From assembly GCA_030632925.1 (NCBI GenBank), contig DAOVTU010000215.1, forward strand, positions 1 to 5,991: DNA of 5,991 bases. Reading direction: 5' to 3'. Positions 1 to 5,907 of this stretch are shown here, piece by piece (the stretch's first letter is position 1; every line of letters starts with the position of its first letter). The notes under the pieces were generated by a model. That model saw only the letters and a list, made by a program, of their open reading frames with translations, was not told the DNA's origin and searched no databases. The position numbers were made by a program, and so were the translations under genes. This stretch comes from Candidatus Krumholzibacteriia bacterium. GTDB taxonomy: Bacteria > Krumholzibacteriota > Krumholzibacteriia > LZORAL124-64-63.

Positions 1-2
1 CG

Positions 3-33
3 CCTGCCGTCTACGTTTGTGCCCTACGGCAGG
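3..33. repeat. Perfect 8-bp inverted repeat in the leader before the aminotransferase gene
   Basis: CCTGCCGT at 3-10 is the exact reverse complement of ACGGCAGG at 26-33, leaving a 15-base loop. No T-tract follows the right arm, so it does not look like a standard intrinsic terminator. It sits about 70 bases before the first gene's start and could be the end of an upstream unit, an operator or a leader hairpin. The rest of 1-101 shows no convincing coding sequence. A T-rich stretch with TATTTT at 69-74 is the only -10-like element, and no good -35 lies upstream of it. Confidence 0.35.
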
Positions 34-101
34 GCCAAGTGCCCAAGAGGGGTCGTTTTAGGCTCCTGTATTTTAAGCATCCTGACGCAACGGGGATCTC
101 C

Positions 102-1274
102 ATGCTGGCCAAGAGAATGCAAAGACTGGGCACCGAGACGGCCTTCGAGGCCTTGGCCCCGGCCAAGGCGCTGGAAGCAACTGGTCGGGACATCGTGCAT
201 CTGGAGATCGGCGAACCCGATTTTGACACGCCGCGCAACATCATCGACAAGGGCATCGAGGCCCTGAATTCGGGTTTCACCCACTACGGCCCCGCTGCGG
301 GCATGCCCGAAGTGCGCAAGATTTTTGCCGACTACATCGCCAAGGACCGCGGCATTGAAGTGGGGGCCGAGAACGTCGTGATCGTGCCCGGTGGCAAGCC
401 CATCATTTATTTCCCGCTGGTGGCATTGATCGATCCCGGCGATGAGGTTATCTATCCCAATCCCGGCTTCCCCATCTACGAATCGGTCATCAATTTTCTC
501 GAAGGCAAGGCCATTCCGCTGAAACTGTCGGAAGACAAGGGCTTCAGCTTCGACATTGACGACTTGAAATCCCTGGTCAGCGACAAGACCAAAATGCTGA
601 TCATCAATTCGCCCCAGAATCCCACCGGTGGCATGCTCAGTGCCGAAGACCTCGACACTATTGCCGAGCTCGCCGTGAAGCACGACTTCTGGGTCTTGAG
701 CGACGAGATCTACAGCAAGATCATCTACGAAGGAACCCACGACTCGATTACGACGCGGCCGGGCATGCTTGAGCGCACGATCCTGCTCGATGGTCATTCC
801 AAGACCTACGCCATGACGGGCTGGCGCCTGGGCTACGGTGTTATGCCGGCGGAACTGGCCACGGCGGTGGCCAAGCTGCAGACCAACTGCACCAGTTGCA
901 CGGCGGCCTTCACCCAGATGGCTGGCGCCGAGGCTTTGACCGGTCCCCAGGATGCGGCCGAAGCGATGGTGGCCGAATTCAAGGTGCGCCGCAATATGCT
1001 GGTCGACGGCCTGAATGCTATTGAGGGCGTCAGTTGCCTGCTCCCGCGCGGGGCGTTCTACGTTTTTGCGAACATCAGCAAGCTGGGCCTGACCAGCAAG
1101 GAAGTCGAATCCCGGCTGCTGGATGAGTTTGGAGTGGCCGGCTTGGCCGGCACCAGCTTTGGCAGCTTCGGCGAAGGTTACCTGCGCTTCAGCTATGCCA
1201 ACAGCCAGGAAAACATCAAGAAGGCCCTGGACCGGTTTGCCGAATTTGCGGCTGCCGTTCGCAGCGGCAAGTAG
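102..1274 (+). CDS. Class I PLP-dependent aminotransferase (aspartate aminotransferase-like, subgroup I-gamma type)
   Basis: This 390-residue protein has the normal length of a fold-type I, class I aminotransferase, a cytosolic enzyme that moves an amino group between an amino acid and a 2-oxo acid through pyridoxal phosphate. Visible motifs in order are G37-E-P-D-F, Y62-G-P-A-A-G, the cofactor-phosphate loop around G97-G-K, N169-S-P-Q-N-P-T-G, D201-E-I-Y204 (Asp contacts the pyridine nitrogen, Tyr the ring oxygen), the Schiff-base lysine K234 in S-K-T-Y-A-M-T-G-W-R, and R362 in Y-L-R-F, the expected carboxylate-binding arginine. All key residues are present, so it should be active. The ATG at 102 is chosen because it has GGGGA at 92-96 just upstream and matches the family N-terminus; a GTG at 39 would add 21 atypical residues. 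The substrate cannot be read from sequence, and 'aspartate' is a family label only. arcC follows after 8 bases, suggesting a shared transcript and nitrogen metabolism. Confidence 0.93.
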   Translation: MLAKRMQRLGTETAFEALAPAKALEATGRDIVHLEIGEPDFDTPRNIIDKGIEALNSGFTHYGPAAGMPEVRKIFADYIAKDRGIEVGAENVVIVPGGKPIIYFPLVALIDPGDEVIYPNPGFPIYESVINFLEGKAIPLKLSEDKGFSFDIDDLKSLVSDKTKMLIINSPQNPTGGMLSAEDLDTIAELAVKHDFWVLSDEIYSKIIYEGTHDSITTRPGMLERTILLDGHSKTYAMTGWRLGYGVMPAELATAVAKLQTNCTSCTAAFTQMAGAEALTGPQDAAEAMVAEFKVRRNMLVDGLNAIEGVSCLLPRGAFYVFANISKLGLTSKEVESRLLDEFGVAGLAGTSFGSFGEGYLRFSYANSQENIKKALDRFAEFAAAVRSGK

Positions 1275-1282
1275 GGGAGTCC

Positions 1283-2248
1283 GTGGAGCCGACCAACAAC
1301 AGCAAGCGCCTGGTCATTGCCCTCGGTGGCAACGCCATCATCCCGGTGGGCCAGGAAGGCACCTACGACCAGCAGATGGCCATCACCCTGGAGACCATGA
1401 ACCAGGTGGCTGCGCTGTCCAAGGCGGGCCACCGCGTGGTCATGACCCACGGCAACGGACCGGTGGTGGGCAACATCGTGCTGCGCAATGATGCAGGCAT
1501 GGCGTTGCACGGGATTCCGCCGATGCCCATGTATGTGTGTGGCGCCGACAGTCAGGGTGGGCTGGGCTTCATGCTCCAGCAAGCCCTGCAGAATGCGCTG
1601 CACACGCAGGGACTCGATACGCCAGTGGCTTCGGTGGTGACACAGGTGCTGGTCAGCGAGACTGATCCGGCTTTTGCCAATCCGACCAAGCCCATCGGGC
1701 CGTTTTATGATGAAGACGGCGCCCAGAGTGTGCGCGACGAAAACGGCTGGACCCTGGTGATGGATGCCGGTCGTGGATACCGCCGCGTGGTGCCCAGCCC
1801 GATGCCGTTGGAAGTGATCGAGTGGGAGGCCATCAAGGCCCTGGTCGACGCGGGCGTGCTGACGATCGCCACAGGTGGCGGTGGCGTGCCGGTGACCCGT
1901 GACAAGGACGGCCTGCTGACAGGATGCGACGCGGTGATCGACAAGGACCGGGCCAGCGACTTGTTGGGCCAGTTGATCGGCGCGGACGTGCTGGTGATCA
2001 TCACCCAGGTGGACAAGGTGTGCGTGAACTTCGGTAAGGACGACCAGGAAGAGCTGGACGTATTGCCGGTCGGACGCGCGCAGGCCCTGCTCGACAGCGG
2101 GGAGTTCCCGGTGGGCAGCATGGGGCCCAAAATCGAAGCGGCCATTTCGTTCCTGGCCGCTGGAGGGCAGGAAGTCATTATCACCTCACCGGAGCATCTG
2201 CTGGCGGCGGTCGAAGGGCGCGAGGGTACCCGCATCGTGTCCGATTGA
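1283..2248 (+). CDS. arcC: Carbamate kinase
   Basis: This 321-residue protein belongs to the amino acid kinase fold and matches carbamate kinase throughout. It catalyses the reversible reaction ATP + carbamate = ADP + carbamoyl phosphate, usually run toward ATP in catabolism. Motifs are A-L-G15-G-N-A near the N-terminus (phosphate binding), T-H56-G-N-G-P, N-P-T-K136-P-I-G, an A-T-G-G-G-G-V-P segment, D-K221-D in the nucleotide region, and G-S-M-G-P-K283 near the C-terminus. The three lysines correspond to those known in the Enterococcus enzyme. The start is GTG at 1283, preceded by GGGGAG at 1274-1279 that overlaps the previous stop codon. It sits 8 bases after the aminotransferase gene and is probably co-transcribed with it. 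The usual arginine deiminase partners arcA and arcB are not in this window, so carbamoyl phosphate may come from another route such as ureide or pyrimidine breakdown; that is inference. The family call is firm, the pathway is not. Confidence 0.94.
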   Translation: MEPTNNSKRLVIALGGNAIIPVGQEGTYDQQMAITLETMNQVAALSKAGHRVVMTHGNGPVVGNIVLRNDAGMALHGIPPMPMYVCGADSQGGLGFMLQQALQNALHTQGLDTPVASVVTQVLVSETDPAFANPTKPIGPFYDEDGAQSVRDENGWTLVMDAGRGYRRVVPSPMPLEVIEWEAIKALVDAGVLTIATGGGGVPVTRDKDGLLTGCDAVIDKDRASDLLGQLIGADVLVIITQVDKVCVNFGKDDQEELDVLPVGRAQALLDSGEFPVGSMGPKIEAAISFLAAGGQEVIITSPEHLLAAVEGREGTRIVSD

Positions 2249-2258
2249 CAGACTGAAG

Positions 2259-2294
2259 GGCAAGCCAGCACTGGCTCTGCCGACCGATCCGGTC
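2259..2294 (+). terminator. Two adjacent hairpins after arcC, possible transcription end
   Basis: The first hairpin, 2259-2281, pairs GGCA+AGCCA with TGGCT+TGCC: nine base pairs with one bulged C (2277) and a GCAC tetraloop. The second, 2282-2294, follows directly and pairs GACCG with CGGTC around ATC. They begin 11 bases after the arcC stop. Neither is followed by a run of T, so a classical intrinsic terminator is not supported. A Rho-dependent end, an RNA-stabilising structure or a leader element of the purD transcript remain possible. The remainder of 2249-2362 shows no gene and no convincing promoter. Confidence 0.35.
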
Positions 2295-2346
2295 TATCCT
2301 GAATTTGTAGTCTGAAATTGCCGCGACAAACAGAACCGAGTACTGC

Positions 2347-2352
2347 AGGAGG
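2347..2352 (+). promoter_or_regulatory. Strong ribosome binding site that fixes the purD start
   Basis: AGGAGG at 2347-2352 is a full Shine-Dalgarno core ten bases before ATG 2363. It supports that start over the in-frame TTG at 2318, which has no such site and would add 15 residues unlike PurD proteins. Confidence 0.8.
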
Positions 2353-2362
2353 AATCCCCAGC

Positions 2363-3691
2363 ATGTCGAGCACGACCAGGACCGTTCTCGTGGTGGGCGC
2401 CGGTGGACGCGAGCACGCGCTTGTCCGCCAGTTGGCTCAATCTCCCCAGGCACCCGTGATTTACGCTGGCCCTGGCAACCCGGGCACCGCCGAACACGGC
2501 ACCAATGTGGATCTCGATCCCATGGACAGCGACCAGGTGGTCGCTTTTTGTCGTGAAAAGGGCGTTGATCTGGTCATCATTGGCCCGGAAGATCCCCTGA
2601 TCAACGGACTGGCTGATCAACTGCACAAGGCCGGCATCGACACCTTCGGGCCCGGTGCCATGGGCGCCCGGTTGGAGGGCGACAAGGAGTTCGCCAAGGA
2701 AGTCCTGGCCAGCGCAGGCGTGCCGACGCCTCACTTCCATGCCTTCAGCAGCAGCAGCGCGGCGTTGAAGCATTTGGACAAGATCGATATGCCCGTGGTG
2801 ATCAAGGCCTGTGGCGCAGCCCAGGGCAAGGGTGTGGCCGTCTGTTCCAACCGCACCGAAGCCGAAGACTTTATCGCCGAGTGCCTGGACGACCAGCGCT
2901 TCGGTGGCGCGGGTCTGCGCATCCTCATTGAAGATTGCATTTTTGGCCCAGAGTTGTCCGTGCTGATTGTCACCGACGGCCAGGATTATTGCCTGCTGGC
3001 ACCCAGCCGCGACCACAAGCGCATTGGCGAAAACGACACGGGCCCGAACACCGGTGGCATGGGGGCCTTTGCGCCAGTGCCGTTGCCGGATGACCTGTAT
3101 GCCGAGATCGATGCCCGAGTGGTGCTGCCGACCCTGGCGGAATTGCGGCGGCGCGATATCCCGTTCCGGGGCGTACTCTACGCCGGCCTGATGCTCACCG
3201 AAAACGGGCCTCAGGTGCTGGAATTCAACTGCCGCTTTGGCGATCCCGAAACCCAGGTTGTGCTGCCACTGCTGAAGGGCGATCTGCTGGAGTTGTGCAC
3301 CAGCGCGGCCAAGGGGCGCCTGGGGCAATACCTGCAAGGGTTCTCCGAAGGCGCTGATGACATGCCGGCCAACTGGGAAGGTGCTGGAGTGACCCGCTGG
3401 GACCGCCAGTGTGTCGTGGTCGTCGGCAGTGCCGATGGCTATCCCGGCCAATACATCAAGGGCAAAACCATCGAGTTGCCGACCAGCAGCGAGGCCGATC
3501 GCTGGATCATCCATGCCGGGACAGCGCAATCGGACAAAGGTTTGGTCACCAGCGGTGGCCGCGTGCTGGGTGCCGTGGGGCTGGGCACCGATTTGAATAC
3601 AGCCCGTGAAGCGGCCTATGGCCTGCTGGAAAACACGCACTTTGAAGGACTCACTTACCGGCGCGACATCGGCGCGCCAGGAGGCAAATAG
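2363..3691 (+). CDS. purD: Phosphoribosylamine-glycine ligase (GAR synthetase)
   Basis: PurD is the second step of de novo purine synthesis: phosphoribosylamine + glycine + ATP gives GAR, in the cytosol. At 442 residues it is slightly longer than the usual 420-430. The N-terminal domain starts with V-G12-A-G-G-R-E-H18. The ATP-grasp region includes L-E-G-D-K-E-F-A-K, the ATP loop K148-A-C-G-A-A-Q-G-K156-G, D-H-K-R then G-P-N-T-G-G-M-G-A-F from about residue 227, and the PurD signature N289-C-R-F-G-D-P-E-T-Q. The C-terminal end Y-R-R-D-I-G is also typical. The ATP loop departs from the common K-A-D-G-L-A-A-G-K-G at three positions (Asp to Cys150, Leu to Ala152, Ala to Gln154), although both lysines remain. 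purE begins one base after the stop, so the two are surely co-transcribed. GlyA, begun at the right edge, supplies glycine for this reaction. Confidence 0.96.
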   Translation: MSSTTRTVLVVGAGGREHALVRQLAQSPQAPVIYAGPGNPGTAEHGTNVDLDPMDSDQVVAFCREKGVDLVIIGPEDPLINGLADQLHKAGIDTFGPGAMGARLEGDKEFAKEVLASAGVPTPHFHAFSSSSAALKHLDKIDMPVVIKACGAAQGKGVAVCSNRTEAEDFIAECLDDQRFGGAGLRILIEDCIFGPELSVLIVTDGQDYCLLAPSRDHKRIGENDTGPNTGGMGAFAPVPLPDDLYAEIDARVVLPTLAELRRRDIPFRGVLYAGLMLTENGPQVLEFNCRFGDPETQVVLPLLKGDLLELCTSAAKGRLGQYLQGFSEGADDMPANWEGAGVTRWDRQCVVVVGSADGYPGQYIKGKTIELPTSSEADRWIIHAGTAQSDKGLVTSGGRVLGAVGLGTDLNTAREAAYGLLENTHFEGLTYRRDIGAPGGK

Positions 3692-3692
3692 C

Positions 3693-4181
3693 ATGGCGAA
3701 GAAGGTCGCGTCGAAAACAGCCCGCGTGGTGGTGCTGCTTGGCAGTGAATCGGACCTGCCGGTCATTGAAAAGATGAAACCCTTGCTGGACCGCTTTGGC
3801 TTGAGCTACCGGATCGAGATCGCTTCGGCCCACCGCCAGCCGGCAAAGCTGAGCCGCATCGTGAAGCAGACCGAAAAATCCGGCACCGAAGTCTATGTGG
3901 CGGTCGCCGGGATGGCAGCCCACCTGCCTGGTGTGGTGGCTTCGATGACCGGCAAGCCCGTCATCGGCGTGCCGGTGGCCAGCGGACCTTTGGCCGGTGT
4001 GGACGCACTGCTCTCCATCGTACAGATGCCGCCAGGAGTGCCCGTGGCCACGGTGGCTGTCGGCAGCGCCGGTGCTCGCAACGCGGCTTGCCTGGCTGCC
4101 CGCATGATCGCCCTGAAAGATACCAAAGTGGCCGCCGCGGTGGAAGCCTACCGGCAGGATCTGGCCAAGGGCGGCAGCTGA
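3693..4181 (+). CDS. purE: PurE, N5-carboxyaminoimidazole ribonucleotide mutase (class I-like)
   Basis: This 162-residue protein has the length and motifs of the PurE catalytic subunit, which moves the carboxyl group of N5-CAIR to form CAIR in purine synthesis. Motifs are G17-S-E-S-D21 (substrate phosphate/ribose loop), S-A-H47-R-Q-P with the catalytic histidine, A-G-M-A-A-H-L-P-G, G-V-P-V-A, and S-I-V-Q-M-P-P-G-V-P-V. The A-A-H-L-P-G element indicates class I rather than the class II AIR carboxylase of animals and Treponema. Two positions are unusual: Gln49 where A-H-R-T-P is normal, and V-A-G-M before A-A-H where G-A-G-G is common. Class I enzymes normally need PurK, which is not in this window. 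The start is ATG 3693 with AGGAGG at 3679-3684; that site lies inside the end of purD, indicating tight coupling. tsaC begins two bases downstream. Confidence 0.95.
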   Translation: MAKKVASKTARVVVLLGSESDLPVIEKMKPLLDRFGLSYRIEIASAHRQPAKLSRIVKQTEKSGTEVYVAVAGMAAHLPGVVASMTGKPVIGVPVASGPLAGVDALLSIVQMPPGVPVATVAVGSAGARNAACLAARMIALKDTKVAAAVEAYRQDLAKGGS

Positions 4182-4183
4182 AA

Positions 4184-4804
4184 GTGACGGCCCCCGGTGG
4201 CACGATAGAAGACGCCGTGCAGAGCCTGCGCTCTGGCGGCGTTCTGCTTTTGGCCACGGACACTTTGCCCGGATTGCATTGCCGGGCCGATGACGCGGCG
4301 GCCATAGCCAGGATAGCGGCCATCAAGGGCCGGCCCGATGGCAAGACGTTGCTGGTCTTGGCCGGCGACCTGGCCCAGGCTCAACAACTGACGGGGCCAT
4401 TGACGACGGAACAGGTGGCCGCCTGCGTGCAGTGTTGGCCCGGACCGTTCTCCTTGATCCTGCCGGCGGGCCCACAGGTGGACCCTGCGGTGACCGGTGG
4501 GGGAAAGACCGTGGCCATTCGCATCCCGGCGGTGCCCGAACTTCGGGCACTGATCCTGGCGGTGGGCGTGCCGCTGGTTTCGACCAGTGCCAACCGTGCA
4601 GGTCAGGCACCGGGTGAAACCATGGCCGGTGTGGATCCTGTCATTACCGGGGCTGTTGATGGAATTTGGGGCGTTGACCCGGTTGGCAACGGTTCGGTCG
4701 TGCCGAGCGCCCTGGTAGACTTGACGGCCGTTCCGTTTTGCGTGTTGAGGCCGGGGCCCATGCCCTTTGCGGGCGGCCCAACTGCCGATTCTTCAGGGTC
4801 TTGA
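4184..4804 (+). CDS. tsaC: L-threonylcarbamoyladenylate synthase (Sua5/YciO/YrdC family)
   Basis: This 206-residue single-domain protein is of the TsaC/YrdC size, without the extra Sua5 C-terminal domain. TsaC makes threonylcarbamoyl-AMP from threonine, bicarbonate and ATP, the first step of the t6A37 modification of ANN-decoding tRNAs. Visible motifs are A-T-D-T-L-P-G-L-H (the usual P-T-E-T-x-Y-G-L region, rather divergent), I-K48-G-R50-P-x-x-K-T-L, W-P-G-P-F-S-L-I-L, V-A-I-R-I-P, and S-T-S135-A-N137. The K-x-R and S-x-N residues expected for ATP and threonylcarbamoyl binding are retained. The start is GTG at 4184, two bases after the purE stop, with a weak AAGGG at 4167-4171, so translation is probably coupled to purE. 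The TGA stop (4802-4804) is in frame with the next gene. A YciO-type paralogue is an alternative, but the complete K-x-R/S-x-N set favours TsaC. Confidence 0.88.
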   Translation: MTAPGGTIEDAVQSLRSGGVLLLATDTLPGLHCRADDAAAIARIAAIKGRPDGKTLLVLAGDLAQAQQLTGPLTTEQVAACVQCWPGPFSLILPAGPQVDPAVTGGGKTVAIRIPAVPELRALILAVGVPLVSTSANRAGQAPGETMAGVDPVITGAVDGIWGVDPVGNGSVVPSALVDLTAVPFCVLRPGPMPFAGGPTADSSGS

Positions 4805-4829
4805 CGTGCATGGCCGTGCGGTCTAGTTT
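4801..4829 (+). promoter_or_regulatory. Possible sigma70-type promoter for the phosphatase-rpiB-glyA genes
   Basis: TTGACG (4801-4806, five of six matches to the -35 consensus) lies 17 bases before TAGTTT (4824-4829, three of six matches to the -10 consensus). The -35 overlaps the tsaC stop codon. The 102-base gap before the next start leaves room for a separate transcript. The -10 is poor and such pairs arise by chance, so this is only a candidate. Confidence 0.22.
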
Positions 4830-4830
4830 T

Positions 4831-4887
4831 GGCAGGTTCCGCAGGTGGCGGATCCGGCAGGTTATTAGGCTGGATATTTAGCTGGAT
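4831..4887 (+). repeat. Short repeats and a hairpin in the tsaC-phosphatase gap
   Basis: GGCAGGTT occurs at 4831-4838 and again at 4856-4863, with a third core GCAGGT at 4841-4846. Between them GG-T-TCCGC pairs with GCGGA-T-CC (4835-4855, seven base pairs with one T-T mismatch, five-base loop). A second near-repeat, TTAGGCTGGAT (4865-4875) and TTAGCTGGAT (4878-4887), follows. No T-tract follows the hairpin. These may be regulatory or may reflect a repetitive Gly/Ser-rich and Trp-Ile linker-like coding stretch in the open frame shared by the two flanking genes. Confidence 0.4.
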
Positions 4888-4906
4888 CTTGGGAAGGAAA
4901 CCCACC

Positions 4907-5416
4907 ATGAGTGGCCGGATCATCTTCCTCTGTACGGGCAATATATGCCGCAGTCCGCTGACGGAAGTGATAGCGGTTGAGATGTTTGCGGGCCTGGGTT
5001 TAAGTTTTGGATCAGCTGGCCTCGATGCGATCAGTGGCCTGCCGACTTCAGCCTCGTCGGAGGAGTATGCGGCATCGCACGGCATGGACCTGGCGGAGCA
5101 TCTTTCCCAACCAATCAGTCTGGATCTGTTGCAGAGCAGTGTCTGGATGATTGGCATGACCCGGAGCCAGGCCGCGATATTTCGCAGCCGCCACGGGGCT
5201 GCATACACAGGCCAGGTGGGAATCCTGGGTGCACCGGGCGTGGATCTGGGGCAGGGCGGACCATCGCCCGAGGTCGAAGAAGTGAACGATCCCTACGGCT
5301 TGCCCAGCGAACACTACTTCGCTTGTGGCGACCAAATCAACCGTCTGCTCAAAGGGTGGACACCGGTATTTGAGGCCATGAATGAAGCGTGGAAAACCGG
5401 CTTTGCACAGGAGTAG
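4907..5416 (+). CDS. Low-molecular-weight phosphotyrosine phosphatase-family protein
   Basis: This 169-residue cytosolic phosphatase carries the family signature near its start: C9-T-G-N-I13-C-R15-S-P, the C-X5-R loop where Cys9 is the nucleophile and Arg15 binds phosphate. The general acid is D128 in N-D-P-Y-G, the D-P motif that completes the active site. S-A-G at about residues 36-38 is also typical. The family removes phosphate from protein tyrosine or, in the YwlE branch, from arginine. Position 13 is Ile, as in tyrosine-type enzymes, whereas Bacillus YwlE has Thr there. The start is ATG 4907 with AAGGA at 4894-4898. The frame is open further upstream to the tsaC stop; a TTG at 4829 would add 26 residues with a G-G-G-S-G run and a hydrophobic stretch. 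rpiB starts six bases after the stop, and its Shine-Dalgarno site lies in this gene's final codons. The protein target is unknown. Confidence 0.92.
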   Translation: MSGRIIFLCTGNICRSPLTEVIAVEMFAGLGLSFGSAGLDAISGLPTSASSEEYAASHGMDLAEHLSQPISLDLLQSSVWMIGMTRSQAAIFRSRHGAAYTGQVGILGAPGVDLGQGGPSPEVEEVNDPYGLPSEHYFACGDQINRLLKGWTPVFEAMNEAWKTGFAQE

Positions 5417-5422
5417 CGCGTC

Positions 5423-5872
5423 ATGAAAATTTCCATTGGCAGTGACCACCGCGGCTTTGCCCACAAGGCCCTGATCACCGAAACGTTGCGGGCCAAGGGC
5501 ATTGAGGTGGAAGACTTCGGCTGCCACAGCGAAGAGTCGGCCGACTATCCGGACGCCGCCTTGCCCGCCGCCGAAATGGTGGCCAGTGGTGATGCCGCCG
5601 CCGGGGTCCTGATCTGCGGCTCGGGCATCGGCATGAGCATCGCGGCCAACAAGGTCAAGGGCATCCGGGCCTCGCTGTGCTTCACCGAGAACCAGGCCCG
5701 CACCACTCGGCAGCACAACGACAGCAACATGATTTGCCTCAGTGGCGATGGGGTGGACCCGCAGATGGCCCTTGAGCTGACGCAGATCTGGCTCGACTCA
5801 GTTTTTGAAGGCGGCCGGCATGCCGGGCGGGTGAATAAGATCACGAGCTACGAAGACAAGCATTCGAAATAG
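5423..5872 (+). CDS. rpiB: Ribose-5-phosphate isomerase B
   Basis: At 149 residues this is the standard size of RpiB, which interconverts ribulose 5-phosphate and ribose 5-phosphate in the non-oxidative pentose phosphate pathway and so supplies PRPP for purine synthesis. The RpiB/LacA fold motifs are clear: S-D8-H9-R-G-F, D-Y-P-D, C65-G-S-G-I-G-M-S-I-A-A-N-K with the catalytic Cys base, and R-Q-H98-N-D-S-N. Residue 10 is Arg where many homologues have Ala (S-D-H-A-G-F). The start is ATG 5423 with AGGAG at 5409-5413. A LacA-type or allose-phosphate isomerase is the main alternative, but single-copy context beside glyA and purine genes favours RpiB. It probably shares a transcript with the phosphatase gene upstream and glyA downstream. 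Confidence 0.95.
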   Translation: MKISIGSDHRGFAHKALITETLRAKGIEVEDFGCHSEESADYPDAALPAAEMVASGDAAAGVLICGSGIGMSIAANKVKGIRASLCFTENQARTTRQHNDSNMICLSGDGVDPQMALELTQIWLDSVFEGGRHAGRVNKITSYEDKHSK

Positions 5873-5907
5873 AAGACAGAACCATCAGATGTTGCAGGAG
5901 TAATGTC

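Noticed and set aside
39..101. GTG at 39 as an earlier start of the aminotransferase
   Set aside because: There is no Shine-Dalgarno site before it, and the extra 21 residues precede the point where family members normally begin.
24..797. A 257-codon minus-strand open frame opposite the aminotransferase
   Set aside because: It lies opposite strongly conserved catalytic motifs of the aminotransferase and its translation resembles no family I know.
2245..2250. Perfect -35-like TTGACA overlapping the arcC stop codon
   Set aside because: No -10-like hexamer occurs 15-19 bases downstream; the nearest, TATCCT at 2295, is 44 bases away.
2294..3766. A 490-codon open frame on the minus strand opposite purD
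   Set aside because: It spans both ends of a certain purD gene, shows no recognisable motif, and is explained by GC-rich third positions keeping the opposite frame free of stops.
4088..4183. A longer tsaC reading frame beginning inside purE
   Set aside because: It would overlap the conserved end of purE by about 90 bases; GTG 4184 fits the family start and the 2-base gap.
4829..4906. TTG at 4829 as the start of the phosphatase
   Set aside because: It would put a Gly/Ser run and hydrophobic residues before a fold that normally begins a few residues ahead of the catalytic Cys, and ATG 4907 has a good ribosome site. It is kept only as part of the readthrough finding.
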